Source of the DNA: Bradyrhizobium genomosp. I (2014)
GTDB taxonomy: Bacteria; Pseudomonadota; Alphaproteobacteria; Rhizobiales; Xanthobacteraceae
Direction: 5' to 3'
DNA length: 38,203 nucleotides
Assembly: GCF_000261685.1 (NCBI RefSeq)
Contig: NZ_AJQE01000017.1
Location: 1 to 38,203 of the forward strand
In this document: positions 26,380 to 33,748 of the stretch, one piece after another
How the letters are laid out: each line of letters opens with the position of its first letter
Numbering within the stretch: position 1 is the first letter of the stretch
Program-made: the position numbers and the translations under genes
Notes under the pieces: generated by a model
Seen by the model: only the letters and a program-made list of their open reading frames with translations
What the model was told of the DNA's origin: nothing
The model's database searches: none

Positions 26380-27879
26380 ATGGAAGAGTTGGCCAATCTG
26401 TTTCACGGCTTCGCGGTCGCCCTGCAGCCCTACAACATCATGCTGATGATCATCGGCATCACGCTCGGGGTCATCATCGGCGTGCTGCCGGGGTTAGGGG
26501 GCGCCAACGGCGTCGCAATCCTCCTGCCCCTGACCTTCAGCATGCCGCCGACTTCGGCGATCATCATGCTGTCCTGCATCTATTGGGGCGCATTGTTCGG
26601 CGGCGCCATCACCTCGATCCTCTTCAACATACCCGGCGAGCCCTGGTCCGTGGCGACCACCTTCGACGGCTATCCGATGGCGCAACAGGGCAGACCCGGC
26701 GAAGCCCTGACCGCAGCCTTCACCTCCTCCTTCGTGGGTGCGCTGTTTGCCGTGATCATGATCACGCTGGTCGCGCCCCTCGTCGCGGGCTTCGCACTGC
26801 GATTTGGTCCGGCGGAGAAGTTCGCGGTGTACTTCCTCGCCTTTTGCAGCTTCGTCGGCCTGAGCAAGGAGCCGCCGTTCAAGACGATCGCGGCCATGAT
26901 GATGGGCTTTGCGCTCGCGGCGGTGGGCCTCGATTCGATCACCGGACAGTTGCGGCTGACCTTCGGTGTCACCGAGTTGCTCAACGGCTTCGACTTCCTG
27001 ATCGCCGTGATCGGCCTGTTCGGCATCGGCGAGATCCTGCTGACCATGGAGGAAGGGCTGGCGTTCCGCGGCGGCAACGCCACCATCAACCTTCGCGTGG
27101 TGCTGCAGACCTGGCGGGAGTTGCCGGCCTATTGGATCACCTCGCTGCGCTCCTGCCTGATCGGCTGCTGGATGGGCGTCACGCCCGCCGGCGCAACGCC
27201 GGCCTCCTTCATGAGCTACGGCATCGCCAAGCGCCTGGCGCGACGCGGCAACAATTTCGGCAAGGGCGAGATCGAGGGCGTGATCGCGCCGGAGACGGCC
27301 GCGCATGCCGCGGGCACCTCCGCGCTGCTGCCGATGCTCTCGCTCGGCGTGCCCGGCTCCCCGACCGCCGCCGTCCTGCTCGGCGGATTGTTGATCTGGG
27401 GCCTGCAGCCCGGCCCCATGCTGTTCGTCGAGCAGAAGGAATTCGTCTGGGGCCTGATCGCATCGATGTATCTCGGCAATCTCGCCGGCCTCCTCGTCGT
27501 GCTCACCTGCGTGCCGCTCTTCGCCGCCATCCTCCGCGTGCCCTTCGGCATCATCGCGCCGCTCATCCTGGTGCTCTGTGCGATCGGCGCGTATTCGGTA
27601 CACAACAGCACCTTCGACGTGATGCTGATGCTGGTGTTCGGCGTGCTCGGCTATCTCCTGAAGAAGTGCAACTACCCGCTCGCCCCGCTGGTGCTCGCCA
27701 TCGTGCTCGGCGACAAGGCCGAGGAAGCCTTCCGCCAATCGCTGCTGGGATCGCAGGGATCGCTCGGGGTGTTCTTCTCCAACGGCCTCGTCAGCACGAT
27801 CATGGCGCTCGGCCTGGTCGCCCTGTTCTGGTCCGCGATCCAGGAAGGCTATAGCCGGCTGCGCACGTCGATGGCGTGA
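26380..27879 (+). CDS. tctA: TctA family large membrane subunit (second system)
   Basis: 499 aa, full length for TctA, about 12 TM helices. Signature stretches: GVLPGLGGANGVAILLPLTF after the first helix, YWGALFGGAITSILFNIPGEPWS, and the repeat-related GVTPAGATPASFMSYGIAKR and LPMLSLGVPGSPTAAVLLGGLLIWG. Together with TctC and TctB it forms a Na+/H+-driven, binding-protein-dependent uptake system. It is followed by a 407-bp gap with two palindromes before the first MFS gene. Confidence 0.95.
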   Translation: MEELANLFHGFAVALQPYNIMLMIIGITLGVIIGVLPGLGGANGVAILLPLTFSMPPTSAIIMLSCIYWGALFGGAITSILFNIPGEPWSVATTFDGYPMAQQGRPGEALTAAFTSSFVGALFAVIMITLVAPLVAGFALRFGPAEKFAVYFLAFCSFVGLSKEPPFKTIAAMMMGFALAAVGLDSITGQLRLTFGVTELLNGFDFLIAVIGLFGIGEILLTMEEGLAFRGGNATINLRVVLQTWRELPAYWITSLRSCLIGCWMGVTPAGATPASFMSYGIAKRLARRGNNFGKGEIEGVIAPETAAHAAGTSALLPMLSLGVPGSPTAAVLLGGLLIWGLQPGPMLFVEQKEFVWGLIASMYLGNLAGLLVVLTCVPLFAAILRVPFGIIAPLILVLCAIGAYSVHNSTFDVMLMLVFGVLGYLLKKCNYPLAPLVLAIVLGDKAEEAFRQSLLGSQGSLGVFFSNGLVSTIMALGLVALFWSAIQEGYSRLRTSMA

Positions 27880-27933
27880 GGTGCCACCTGCGCAATCGGC
27901 GCCGCCGACGCCAAATTGCCGCAGGTCGGACTT

Positions 27934-27952
27934 CTGGAATATAGAATTCCAG
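27934..27952. promoter_or_regulatory. Isolated 19-bp GntR-like palindrome
   Basis: CTGGAATATAGAATTCCAG: perfect 7-bp arms around a 5-bp spacer, the same geometry as the TGGYAT-N5-ATRCCA sites but with arms TGGAAT/ATTCCA. It lies 55 bp after the tctA stop and 335 bp before the MFS gene, with no gene directly behind it. Possibly a site for a related FCD regulator or a relic. Confidence 0.45.
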
Positions 27953-28107
27953 GAATGCGTGGTCGTTGACGGACCGCGCCTCGGCTGGCGCGACCAGCGC
28001 ACGCGTGGAAAATTCTCAAAGCGTGCGGGCTTTCAACAGCGGTCTTGCAACGCCGTGACGGCACGAAAGTGTTCGCTGAATCAATTATTTGAATGAGCTC
28101 GGCCGCC

Positions 28108-28133
28108 ATCGCCGCCGGCGCGCCGGCGGCGAT
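28108..28133. terminator. 26-bp GC palindrome, possible tctCBA terminator
   Basis: ATCGCCGCCGGCG followed immediately by its reverse complement, a perfect 26-bp palindrome. As RNA it makes a very stable hairpin; the following TGGGGCTTTA is a poor T tract, so termination would be inefficient or Rho-assisted. It separates tctCBA from the promoter of the MFS gene. Confidence 0.5.
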
Positions 28134-28216
28134 TGGGGCTTTACAATCCCGCACTCATGGCGCATGTGAACACGCCCGCGTTATTTCGCCGCACCTCCCG
28201 TCCTCCGCTTGAATCT

Positions 28217-28233
28217 TGGCATAATGAATACCA
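28217..28233. promoter_or_regulatory. GntR operator D (first MFS gene)
   Basis: TGGCATAATGAATACCA, 53 bp before the MFS ATG. TTGAAT at 28209-28214, 2 bp upstream of the palindrome, is the candidate -35, giving the same -35/operator overlap as at operators B, E and F. Confidence 0.72.
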
Positions 28234-28286
28234 GGATGCGGGCAGCGCATGCATAAAAATGATCGGCGCATTCGGGAGGGTTTTTA

Positions 28287-29576
28287 ATGACGGACATGGT
28301 GCAGTCGGCGGCGGCCCCCAGTGCCGCACGCGTAAGCGATGCCTATCGCTGGGCGCAGTTGGCGATCGGCGTGGCGGCGATGGTGATGATCGCCAACTAC
28401 CAATATGGCTGGACGTTCTTCGTCCCTGACATCCAGAAAAAGTTCGGCTGGGATCGCGCCTCGATCCAATGGGCCTTCACGCTGTTCGTGCTGTTCGAGA
28501 CCTGGCTCGTGCCGGTCGAAGGATGGTTCGTCGACAAATACGGACCGCGCGTGGTCGTGCTGGTCGGCGGCGTGCTCTGCGCCATCGGCTGGGCGATCAA
28601 CGCGCAGGCCACCTCGCTCAACGGCTACTATCTCGGCATGATCATCGCAGGCATCGGCGCCGGCGCCGTCTACGGCACCTGCGTCGGCAATGCGCTGAAA
28701 TGGTTCCCGGACAAGCGCGGTCTTGCCGCCGGCATCACCGCCGCGGGCTTCGGTGCGGGCTCTGCGCTGACAGTCGCGCCGATCCAGGCCATGATCAAGG
28801 ACAGCGGCTTCCAGACCACCTTCCTCTATTTCGGCCTCGGGCAAGGTATCGTCATCTGCATTCTCGCCTTCTTCCTGCTCGCGCCGAAAGCGGGCCAGGT
28901 GCCGAACGTGGTTGCGAACGCCAATCTGCTGCAGACCCGGCGCAACTATCAGCCGACCGAGGTGCTGCGTCAGCCGGTCTTCTGGCTGATGTACTTCATG
29001 TTCGTGATCGTCGGCGCCGGCGGGTTGATGGTGACCGCAAACCTGAAGCCGATCGCGGCCGACTGGAAGGTCGACAACGTGCCGGTCACGCTGATGGCGG
29101 TGACGATGACGGCGGTAACGTTCGCGGCCACGATCGATCGCGTGCTCAACGGCCTGACGCGTCCGTTCTTCGGCTGGATCTCCGACATGATCGGCCGCGA
29201 GAACACGATGTTCATCGCCTTCGGCATGGAAGGTGTCGGCATCTGGATGCTCTACCTCTGGGGCCACGATCCGATCTGGTTCGTGCTGCTCTCGGGCTTC
29301 GTGTTCTTCGCCTGGGGTGAGATCTACTCGCTGTTCCCCTCGACCTGCACCGACACGTTCGGCGCCAAGTTCGCGACCACCAATGCAGGCCTGCTCTATA
29401 CCGCGAAGGGCACCGCCGCGCTTCTGGTGCCGATCGCCAACTACATGCAGCAATCGTCGGGCACCTGGGACAGCGTGTTCATCATCGCGGCCGGCGCCAA
29501 CATCCTGGCTTCGCTGCTGGCGATCGCGGTGCTGAAACCCTGGCGCAAGGTCGTGGTCGCGAAATCGACCATCTGA
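28287..29576 (+). CDS. MFS transporter, OFA (oxalate/formate antiporter) family, copy 1
   Basis: 429 aa, 12 predicted TM helices. OxlT-like features: NYQYGWTFF in helix 1, WFVDKYGPR in the 2-3 loop, GIGAGAVYGTCVGNALKWFPDKRGLAAG (the MFS A-type motif area), DRVLNGLTRPFFGWISD around helix 8, and LLYTAKGTAALLVP in helix 11. In OxlT, Arg272 and Lys355 bind oxalate; Lys374 here is the evident counterpart of Lys355, and Arg285 or Arg292 may correspond to Arg272. Probable inner-membrane oxalate uptake or oxalate:formate exchange, feeding Frc and exporting formate. GGGAGGG precedes the ATG. It has its own operator and terminator. Confidence 0.93.
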   Translation: MTDMVQSAAAPSAARVSDAYRWAQLAIGVAAMVMIANYQYGWTFFVPDIQKKFGWDRASIQWAFTLFVLFETWLVPVEGWFVDKYGPRVVVLVGGVLCAIGWAINAQATSLNGYYLGMIIAGIGAGAVYGTCVGNALKWFPDKRGLAAGITAAGFGAGSALTVAPIQAMIKDSGFQTTFLYFGLGQGIVICILAFFLLAPKAGQVPNVVANANLLQTRRNYQPTEVLRQPVFWLMYFMFVIVGAGGLMVTANLKPIAADWKVDNVPVTLMAVTMTAVTFAATIDRVLNGLTRPFFGWISDMIGRENTMFIAFGMEGVGIWMLYLWGHDPIWFVLLSGFVFFAWGEIYSLFPSTCTDTFGAKFATTNAGLLYTAKGTAALLVPIANYMQQSSGTWDSVFIIAAGANILASLLAIAVLKPWRKVVVAKSTI

Positions 29577-29604
29577 CCGCTCCGCCACAGCTCACGCGAG
29601 CACG

Positions 29605-29637
29605 ACGCCCGGCCCCGCGGCCGGGCGTTTTCGTTTG
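29605..29637 (+). terminator. Rho-independent terminator after MFS copy 1
   Basis: ACGCCCGGCC (29605-29614), CCGC loop, GGCCGGGCGT (29619-29628), then TTTTCGTTT. Strong GC stem with T tract 28 bp past the stop. Confidence 0.92.
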
Positions 29638-29719
29638 GCGGAAGACCGCCGCGATTCTCCGGATACGGACCGAACCCGCCGCATTTTGTGAACGGGAAGC
29701 GAAGATAGGGCTTGCAATC

Positions 29720-29736
29720 TGGGATATCGTATACCA
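29720..29736. promoter_or_regulatory. GntR operator E (second MFS gene)
   Basis: TGGGATATCGTATACCA: one position off in the left arm (G for C/T), right arm exact. TTGCAA at 29712-29717 is 2 bp upstream. It ends 99 bp before the start codon at 29836. Confidence 0.65.
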
Positions 29737-29835
29737 ATCTCCGGGCAGCGCCTGCGACGATAAGACACAATATTTGCGACATCAGGTCATCTTGGCAAAC
29801 TGATGCGCAGCAGACCGGCGCATTGGGAGGTTCTG

Positions 29836-31158
29836 ATGATTTCCAGCCCGGATGGCGCCGTCACCGCCGCACCGCTTCGCACCGGTTTCCGTTGGCTCCA
29901 GCTCGGCATGGGCATCGTCTGCATGGCGATGATCGCCAATCTGCAATATGGCTGGACGCTGTTCGTCGATCCGATCGACGCCGCCCATCATTGGGGGCGC
30001 GCAGCGATCCAGCTCGCTTTCACCATCTTCGTGGTCACCGAGACCTGGCTGGTACCGGTCGAGGCCTGGTTCGTCGACAAGTACGGCCCGCGCATCGTCG
30101 TCATGTTCGGCGGCGCGATGATCGCGCTGTCCTGGGCGCTCAACTCCTACGCCGATAGCCTCACCCTGCTCTACGCAGCGGCAATCATCGGCGGCATCGG
30201 CGCGGGCGCGGTGTACGGCACCTGCGTCGGCAACGCGCTGAAATGGTTTCCCGACCGTCGCGGCCTCGCGGCGGGTGCGACCGCCGCCGGCTTCGGCGCC
30301 GGTGCCGCGCTCACCGTGGTGCCGATCGCGAGCATGATCGCATCGAGCGGCTACCAGCACGCGTTCCTCACCTTCGGCATCGGCCAGGGCCTCGTCGTGT
30401 TCGTGCTCGCCTTCTTCATCCAGCCGCCGCGGATCTCGATCCCGCCGAGGAAGAAGCAACTCAATCTGCCGCAGACCAAGATCGACTTCACTCCGCCGCA
30501 AGTGCTGCGCAGCCCTGTTTTCTGGGTGATGTATCTCGTCTTCGTCATGGTCGCCTCGGGCGGGCTGATGACCGCGGCGCAGATCGGCCCCATCGCGCAC
30601 GACTACAAGATCGCGAATACACCGGTGACGCTCGCAGGATTCCAGATGGCGGCGCTGACCTTCGCGATCTCGCTCGACCGCATCTTCGATGGTTTTGGCC
30701 GGCCCTTCTTCGGCTTCGTCTCCGACACGATCGGCCGAGAGCCCACCATGTTCATCGCTTTCGGCACCGCCGCGCTGATGCTGCTGACGCTGTCGGCCTA
30801 CGGTCACATCCCCATCGTCTTCGTGCTGGCGACCGCGGTTTACTTCGGCGTGTTCGGCGAGATCTACTCGCTGTTCCCTGCGACGTGCGGCGACACCTTC
30901 GGCTCGAAGTTCGCAACCACCAACAACGGCATGCTCTACACCGCGAAGGGCACGGCCTCCCTGCTCGTCCCGCTCGCAAGCGTGATCTCGGCGGCATATG
31001 GCTGGAAAGCCGTGTTCGTGGTCGCGGTGGCGTTGAACGCAACGGCGGCGCTGATGGCGCTGTTCGTAATCAAGCCGCTGCGCCGCTCCTTCATCCTCGG
31101 CAAGGAAGCCGAGAGCACTGAGGCCGCGACCGGCAGCGCCAAGACCGAGACGGCGTAG
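29836..31158 (+). CDS. MFS transporter, OFA (oxalate/formate antiporter) family, copy 2
   Basis: 440 aa, same architecture as the preceding gene and clearly its paralogue (NLQYGWTLF, WFVDKYGPR, GTCVGNALKWFPD, DRIFDGFGRPFFGFVSD, MLYTAKGTASLLVP). The OxlT Lys355 counterpart is Lys371; Arg282 and Arg289 are the helix-8 candidates. The C-terminal tail is longer and polar. The start at 29836 follows GGGAGG; an in-frame ATG 11 codons upstream lacks this. It is under a separate operator and followed by its own terminator, so the two copies are independently transcribed. They could differ in direction, affinity or substrate (oxalate, formate, other dicarboxylate). Confidence 0.93.
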   Translation: MISSPDGAVTAAPLRTGFRWLQLGMGIVCMAMIANLQYGWTLFVDPIDAAHHWGRAAIQLAFTIFVVTETWLVPVEAWFVDKYGPRIVVMFGGAMIALSWALNSYADSLTLLYAAAIIGGIGAGAVYGTCVGNALKWFPDRRGLAAGATAAGFGAGAALTVVPIASMIASSGYQHAFLTFGIGQGLVVFVLAFFIQPPRISIPPRKKQLNLPQTKIDFTPPQVLRSPVFWVMYLVFVMVASGGLMTAAQIGPIAHDYKIANTPVTLAGFQMAALTFAISLDRIFDGFGRPFFGFVSDTIGREPTMFIAFGTAALMLLTLSAYGHIPIVFVLATAVYFGVFGEIYSLFPATCGDTFGSKFATTNNGMLYTAKGTASLLVPLASVISAAYGWKAVFVVAVALNATAALMALFVIKPLRRSFILGKEAESTEAATGSAKTETA

Positions 31159-31182
31159 CAACGACACGCCTTCACGAAGAGA

Positions 31183-31213
31183 AAAGGGGCGCAGCGATGC
31201 GCCCCTTTCTTTT
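31183..31213 (+). terminator. Rho-independent terminator after MFS copy 2
   Basis: AAAGGGGCGCA (31183-31193), GCGA loop, TGCGCCCCTTT (31198-31208), then CTTTTT. An 11-bp stem plus T tract, 25 bp after the stop. Confidence 0.93.
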
Positions 31214-31283
31214 TGGCCGGCGACAAACGTCAGCGTTCCTGCCGCAAGATTTTTCGGATCGCCCAAATTCAGCGCTTGACGAT

Positions 31284-31300
31284 TGGCATAATGTATACCA
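31284..31300. promoter_or_regulatory. GntR operator F (CBS gene)
   Basis: TGGCATAATGTATACCA, exact match to the consensus, 32 bp before the CBS-protein ATG. TTGACG at 31276-31281 lies 2 bp upstream as probable -35. Very similar to operator D (AATGT versus AATGA spacer). Confidence 0.78.
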
Positions 31301-31332
31301 CACTTCCGCATCGTTCACCCAAGGAGGTTGCA

Positions 31333-31761
31333 ATGCTGGTCGGAGACATTCTGCGCAAGAAGACGCCGCGCGTTGTCACGGTGCGTATGAACGAGACGGT
31401 GGGTATCGCGGCCAAGCTGATGCGCGCCAACAACATCAGCGCGCTGGTGGTCAAGGACGTGGTCCGCTCCGAGGGCAACACCGCGGTCGGCATGTTCACC
31501 GAACGCGACGTGGTGCGCGCCGTCGCCGAGCACGGCGCGAACGCCGTCAGCGTCAAGGTCTCGCAGCTCGTCTCGGTCCAGCAGCTGGTGTCCTGCACCT
31601 CCTCCGACCCGATCGAGCACGTCCGCCATCTGATGAACCGGCATCACATCCGCCATCTGCCCGTGATCGACGATTACAGCCTCGTCTCCGTCATCAGCAT
31701 GCGCGACATCGCCGCTGCCGTCGACGAGGCGCTCAACGGCGCGCCGCAAGCGGCAGCCTGA
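31333..31761 (+). CDS. Tandem CBS-domain protein
   Basis: 142 aa, almost entirely two CBS motifs: about residues 8-60 (MNETVGIAAKLMRANNISAL then VGMFTERDVVRAVAEHG) and about 75-132 (LVSCTSSDPIEHVRHLMNRH then HLPVIDDYSLVSVISMRDI). CBS pairs bind adenosine nucleotides (AMP, ATP, SAM, NAD) and act as energy or ligand sensors; no catalytic or DNA-binding domain is attached. AAGGAGG directly precedes the ATG. The oxalate-type operator 32 bp upstream suggests it responds to oxalate catabolism, perhaps modulating an enzyme or transporter of the regulon. Probably transcribed with the two enzymes downstream. Confidence 0.92.
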   Translation: MLVGDILRKKTPRVVTVRMNETVGIAAKLMRANNISALVVKDVVRSEGNTAVGMFTERDVVRAVAEHGANAVSVKVSQLVSVQQLVSCTSSDPIEHVRHLMNRHHIRHLPVIDDYSLVSVISMRDIAAAVDEALNGAPQAAA

Positions 31762-31858
31762 CAGGCGGCATCCTTCCCCTGCGACTACCGGCCGGCTCGG
31801 ACCCGTTCGAGCCGGACCGGATCTTTCGCCCAAAATTCCGGTCTCCCGCGAGGATTTC

Positions 31859-32878
31859 ATGAAGATCTGCATCTACGGCGCCGGCGCAATCGGCGGATAT
31901 CTCGGGGTTCAGCTCGCGCGCGCGGGGGCCGATGTCAGCCTGGTCGCACGTGGCGCGCACCTTGCCGCGATGCGCGATCGTGGCCTGACGTTGCTCGCGG
32001 GCGAAGAGAAGCACACCGTGCATCCGCGCTGCACGGACGATCCCGCCGAACTCGGCGTGCAGGATTACATCGTCATTACGCTGAAGGCGCATTCGATCAC
32101 CGGCGTGATCGAGAAGATGCAGCCGCTGCTCGGGCCCCACACCCGCATCGTCACGGCCGTCAACGGCATTCCCTACTGGTACTTCTACAAGCACGGCGGC
32201 CAATACGAGAATTCGACGCTGGAGAGCATCGATCCCGGCGGACGGCAGTGGCGCGAGATCGGCGCCGCGCGCGCCATCGGCTGCATCGTCTATCCCGCCA
32301 CCGAGATCGAGGCGCCCGGCGTGATCCGTCACGTCTACGGCAGCAATTTCCCGCTCGGCGAGCCCTCCGGCGAAACCACATCGGACGTGCAGCGCCTTGC
32401 CGACCTGTTCGTCGCCGCGGGGCTCAAGGCCCCGGTGCTCGACCGCATCCGCGACGAGATCTGGCTGAAGCTGTGGGGCAATGTCTGCTTCAACCCGATC
32501 AGCGCGCTGACCCATGCAACGCTCGATGTGATCTGCACCGATCCGGCGACGCGTGCACTGTCGCGGGCGATCATGGTGGAGACGCAAGTCATCGCCGAGT
32601 CCTTCGGCGTCAAATTCCGCGTCGACGTCGAGCGCCGCATCGAGGGCGCCCGCAAGGTCGGCGCGCACAAGACCTCGATGCTCCAGGATCTCGAGCGCGG
32701 CCGCCCCATGGAGATCGATCCGCTCGTCACCGTGGTGCAGGAGATGGGCCGCCTTACCGGAATCGCGACGCCCGCGCTCGATTCAGTGCTGGCGATGGTG
32801 ACCCAGCGCGCCCGCGTCGCCGGCCTTTATGACGGGGTCTCGACGCCATCAGATCCGCGCGCACTGGCGGTGGCATGA
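31859..32878 (+). CDS. Ketopantoate reductase (ApbA/PanE) family oxidoreductase
   Basis: 339 aa. The N-terminal NAD(P) Rossmann motif GAGAIGGYLG (7-16) and VSLVARGAHL are typical, as is the C-terminal ApbA domain with LKLWGNVCFNPISAL (Lys204 as likely catalytic lysine) and KTSMLQDLERGRPMEID. Members reduce 2-oxo acids to 2-hydroxy acids; PanE proper makes pantoate, but many paralogues in catabolic clusters act on other substrates. It overlaps the following FAH-family gene by 4 bp (ATGA) and follows the CBS gene by 97 bp, so a catabolic role in the same operon is more likely than pantothenate synthesis. Substrate unknown. Confidence 0.88.
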   Translation: MKICIYGAGAIGGYLGVQLARAGADVSLVARGAHLAAMRDRGLTLLAGEEKHTVHPRCTDDPAELGVQDYIVITLKAHSITGVIEKMQPLLGPHTRIVTAVNGIPYWYFYKHGGQYENSTLESIDPGGRQWREIGAARAIGCIVYPATEIEAPGVIRHVYGSNFPLGEPSGETTSDVQRLADLFVAAGLKAPVLDRIRDEIWLKLWGNVCFNPISALTHATLDVICTDPATRALSRAIMVETQVIAESFGVKFRVDVERRIEGARKVGAHKTSMLQDLERGRPMEIDPLVTVVQEMGRLTGIATPALDSVLAMVTQRARVAGLYDGVSTPSDPRALAVA

Positions 32879-33663
32879 TGGGGAGCGAGATAAAGAAGTG
32901 GCTCCGCTTCCGGAACAATGGTGCGGCCGGCTTCGGCACGCTAAGCCCGTCAGGCATCAGCGTGCATGAAGGCGAGATGTTCGGCCGCAATGCCGCGACC
33001 GACAAGACGCTGGCGCTGTCGGAAGTCGAGCTGCTCGCGCCCTGCGTGCCCGGCAAGATCGTCGCGCTCTGGAATAATTTCCATGCGCTCGCGGCTAAGC
33101 TGAACCAGCCCGAGCCGTCGGAGCCGCTCTATCTCCTGAAAGCCACCACCAGCATCACAACGCCGGGCGCCGTGATCCGCCGCCCCTCCTGCTACGACGG
33201 CAAGACGACCTATGAGGGCGAGCTCGGCATCGTCATCGGCAGGACCTGCGCGCGCGTGTCGGCGACAGAAGCCGACAGCTTCATCTTCGGCTACACCTGC
33301 GTCAACGACATCACCGCCAACGACATTCTGACGCGCGACCCCACCTTCCCGCAATGGGCCCGCGCCAAGGGCATCGACGATTACGGCCCGTTCGGTCCGG
33401 TCATCGCGACCGGCCTCGATCCGGCCAGGCTCGTGGTCCGCACCATCGTCAACGGTGCGGAGCGGCAGAACTATCCGATCTCGGACATGATCTTCAGCGC
33501 GCAGGAGCTGGTCAGCAGGATCTCCCACGACATGACCCTGCTCCCCGGCGACCTCATCGCGGTGGGCACCTCCGTCGGCGTCGGCGTGATGAAGGAGCCG
33601 GTGAACACGGTGACGGTCGCGATCGACGGCATCGGCGAACTGACCAACGAGTTTCGGCTGTAA
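32875..33663 (+). CDS. Fumarylacetoacetate hydrolase (FAH) family protein
   Basis: 262 aa. FAH-fold core with metal ligands Glu114 and Glu116 in TYEGELGIVIG and Asp145 in CVNDITANDIL, plus KGIDDYGPFGPVI and the GVGVMKEP region near the end. The family includes C-C hydrolases, oxaloacetate decarboxylases/tautomerases and acylpyruvases, all acting on oxalate-like or 2-oxo diacid moieties with Mg2+/Mn2+. Its start overlaps the stop of the reductase gene, implying joint function. Oxaloacetate-type or acylpyruvate substrates releasing oxalate-related acids would fit the neighbourhood, but this is inference. Confidence 0.9.
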   Translation: MMGSEIKKWLRFRNNGAAGFGTLSPSGISVHEGEMFGRNAATDKTLALSEVELLAPCVPGKIVALWNNFHALAAKLNQPEPSEPLYLLKATTSITTPGAVIRRPSCYDGKTTYEGELGIVIGRTCARVSATEADSFIFGYTCVNDITANDILTRDPTFPQWARAKGIDDYGPFGPVIATGLDPARLVVRTIVNGAERQNYPISDMIFSAQELVSRISHDMTLLPGDLIAVGTSVGVGVMKEPVNTVTVAIDGIGELTNEFRL

Positions 33664-33684
33664 CCGCCCCGCAGCGCAACAAAA

Positions 33685-33698
33685 TTGATCCGGCGCAA
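33685..33698. promoter_or_regulatory. FixK2-type box upstream of the 39-aa membrane peptide
   Basis: TTGATCCGGCGCAA, fitting the TTG(A/C)-N6-(T/G)CAA pattern. Its centre is 57 bp before the ATG at 33749; class II spacing gives a start about 16 bp before the ATG, just upstream of the ribosome site. Confidence 0.5.
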
Positions 33699-33748
33699 AT
33701 CGGCCGTCGCGGCCACCGGTATCCTTCCCCCTGCAAAGGGAGGACGCC

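Noticed and set aside
26494..28002. 502-codon open frame antisense to the second tctA
   Set aside because: Low-complexity Arg/Glu/His product without motifs; TctA on plus is full length with family signatures.
27881..28096. 71-codon open frame between tctA and the MFS gene
   Set aside because: No ribosome site, spans the isolated palindrome, and has no recognisable composition of a real protein; kept as intergenic.
28284..31311. Two long open frames (434 and 509 codons) antisense to the MFS genes
   Set aside because: Both mirror the paralogous MFS genes and resemble each other only because of that; no ribosome sites or domains.
31859..32878. Naming the reductase panE (pantothenate biosynthesis)
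   Set aside because: It overlaps an FAH-family gene and lies behind an oxalate-type operator with no other pan genes; family-level naming is all that the sequence supports.
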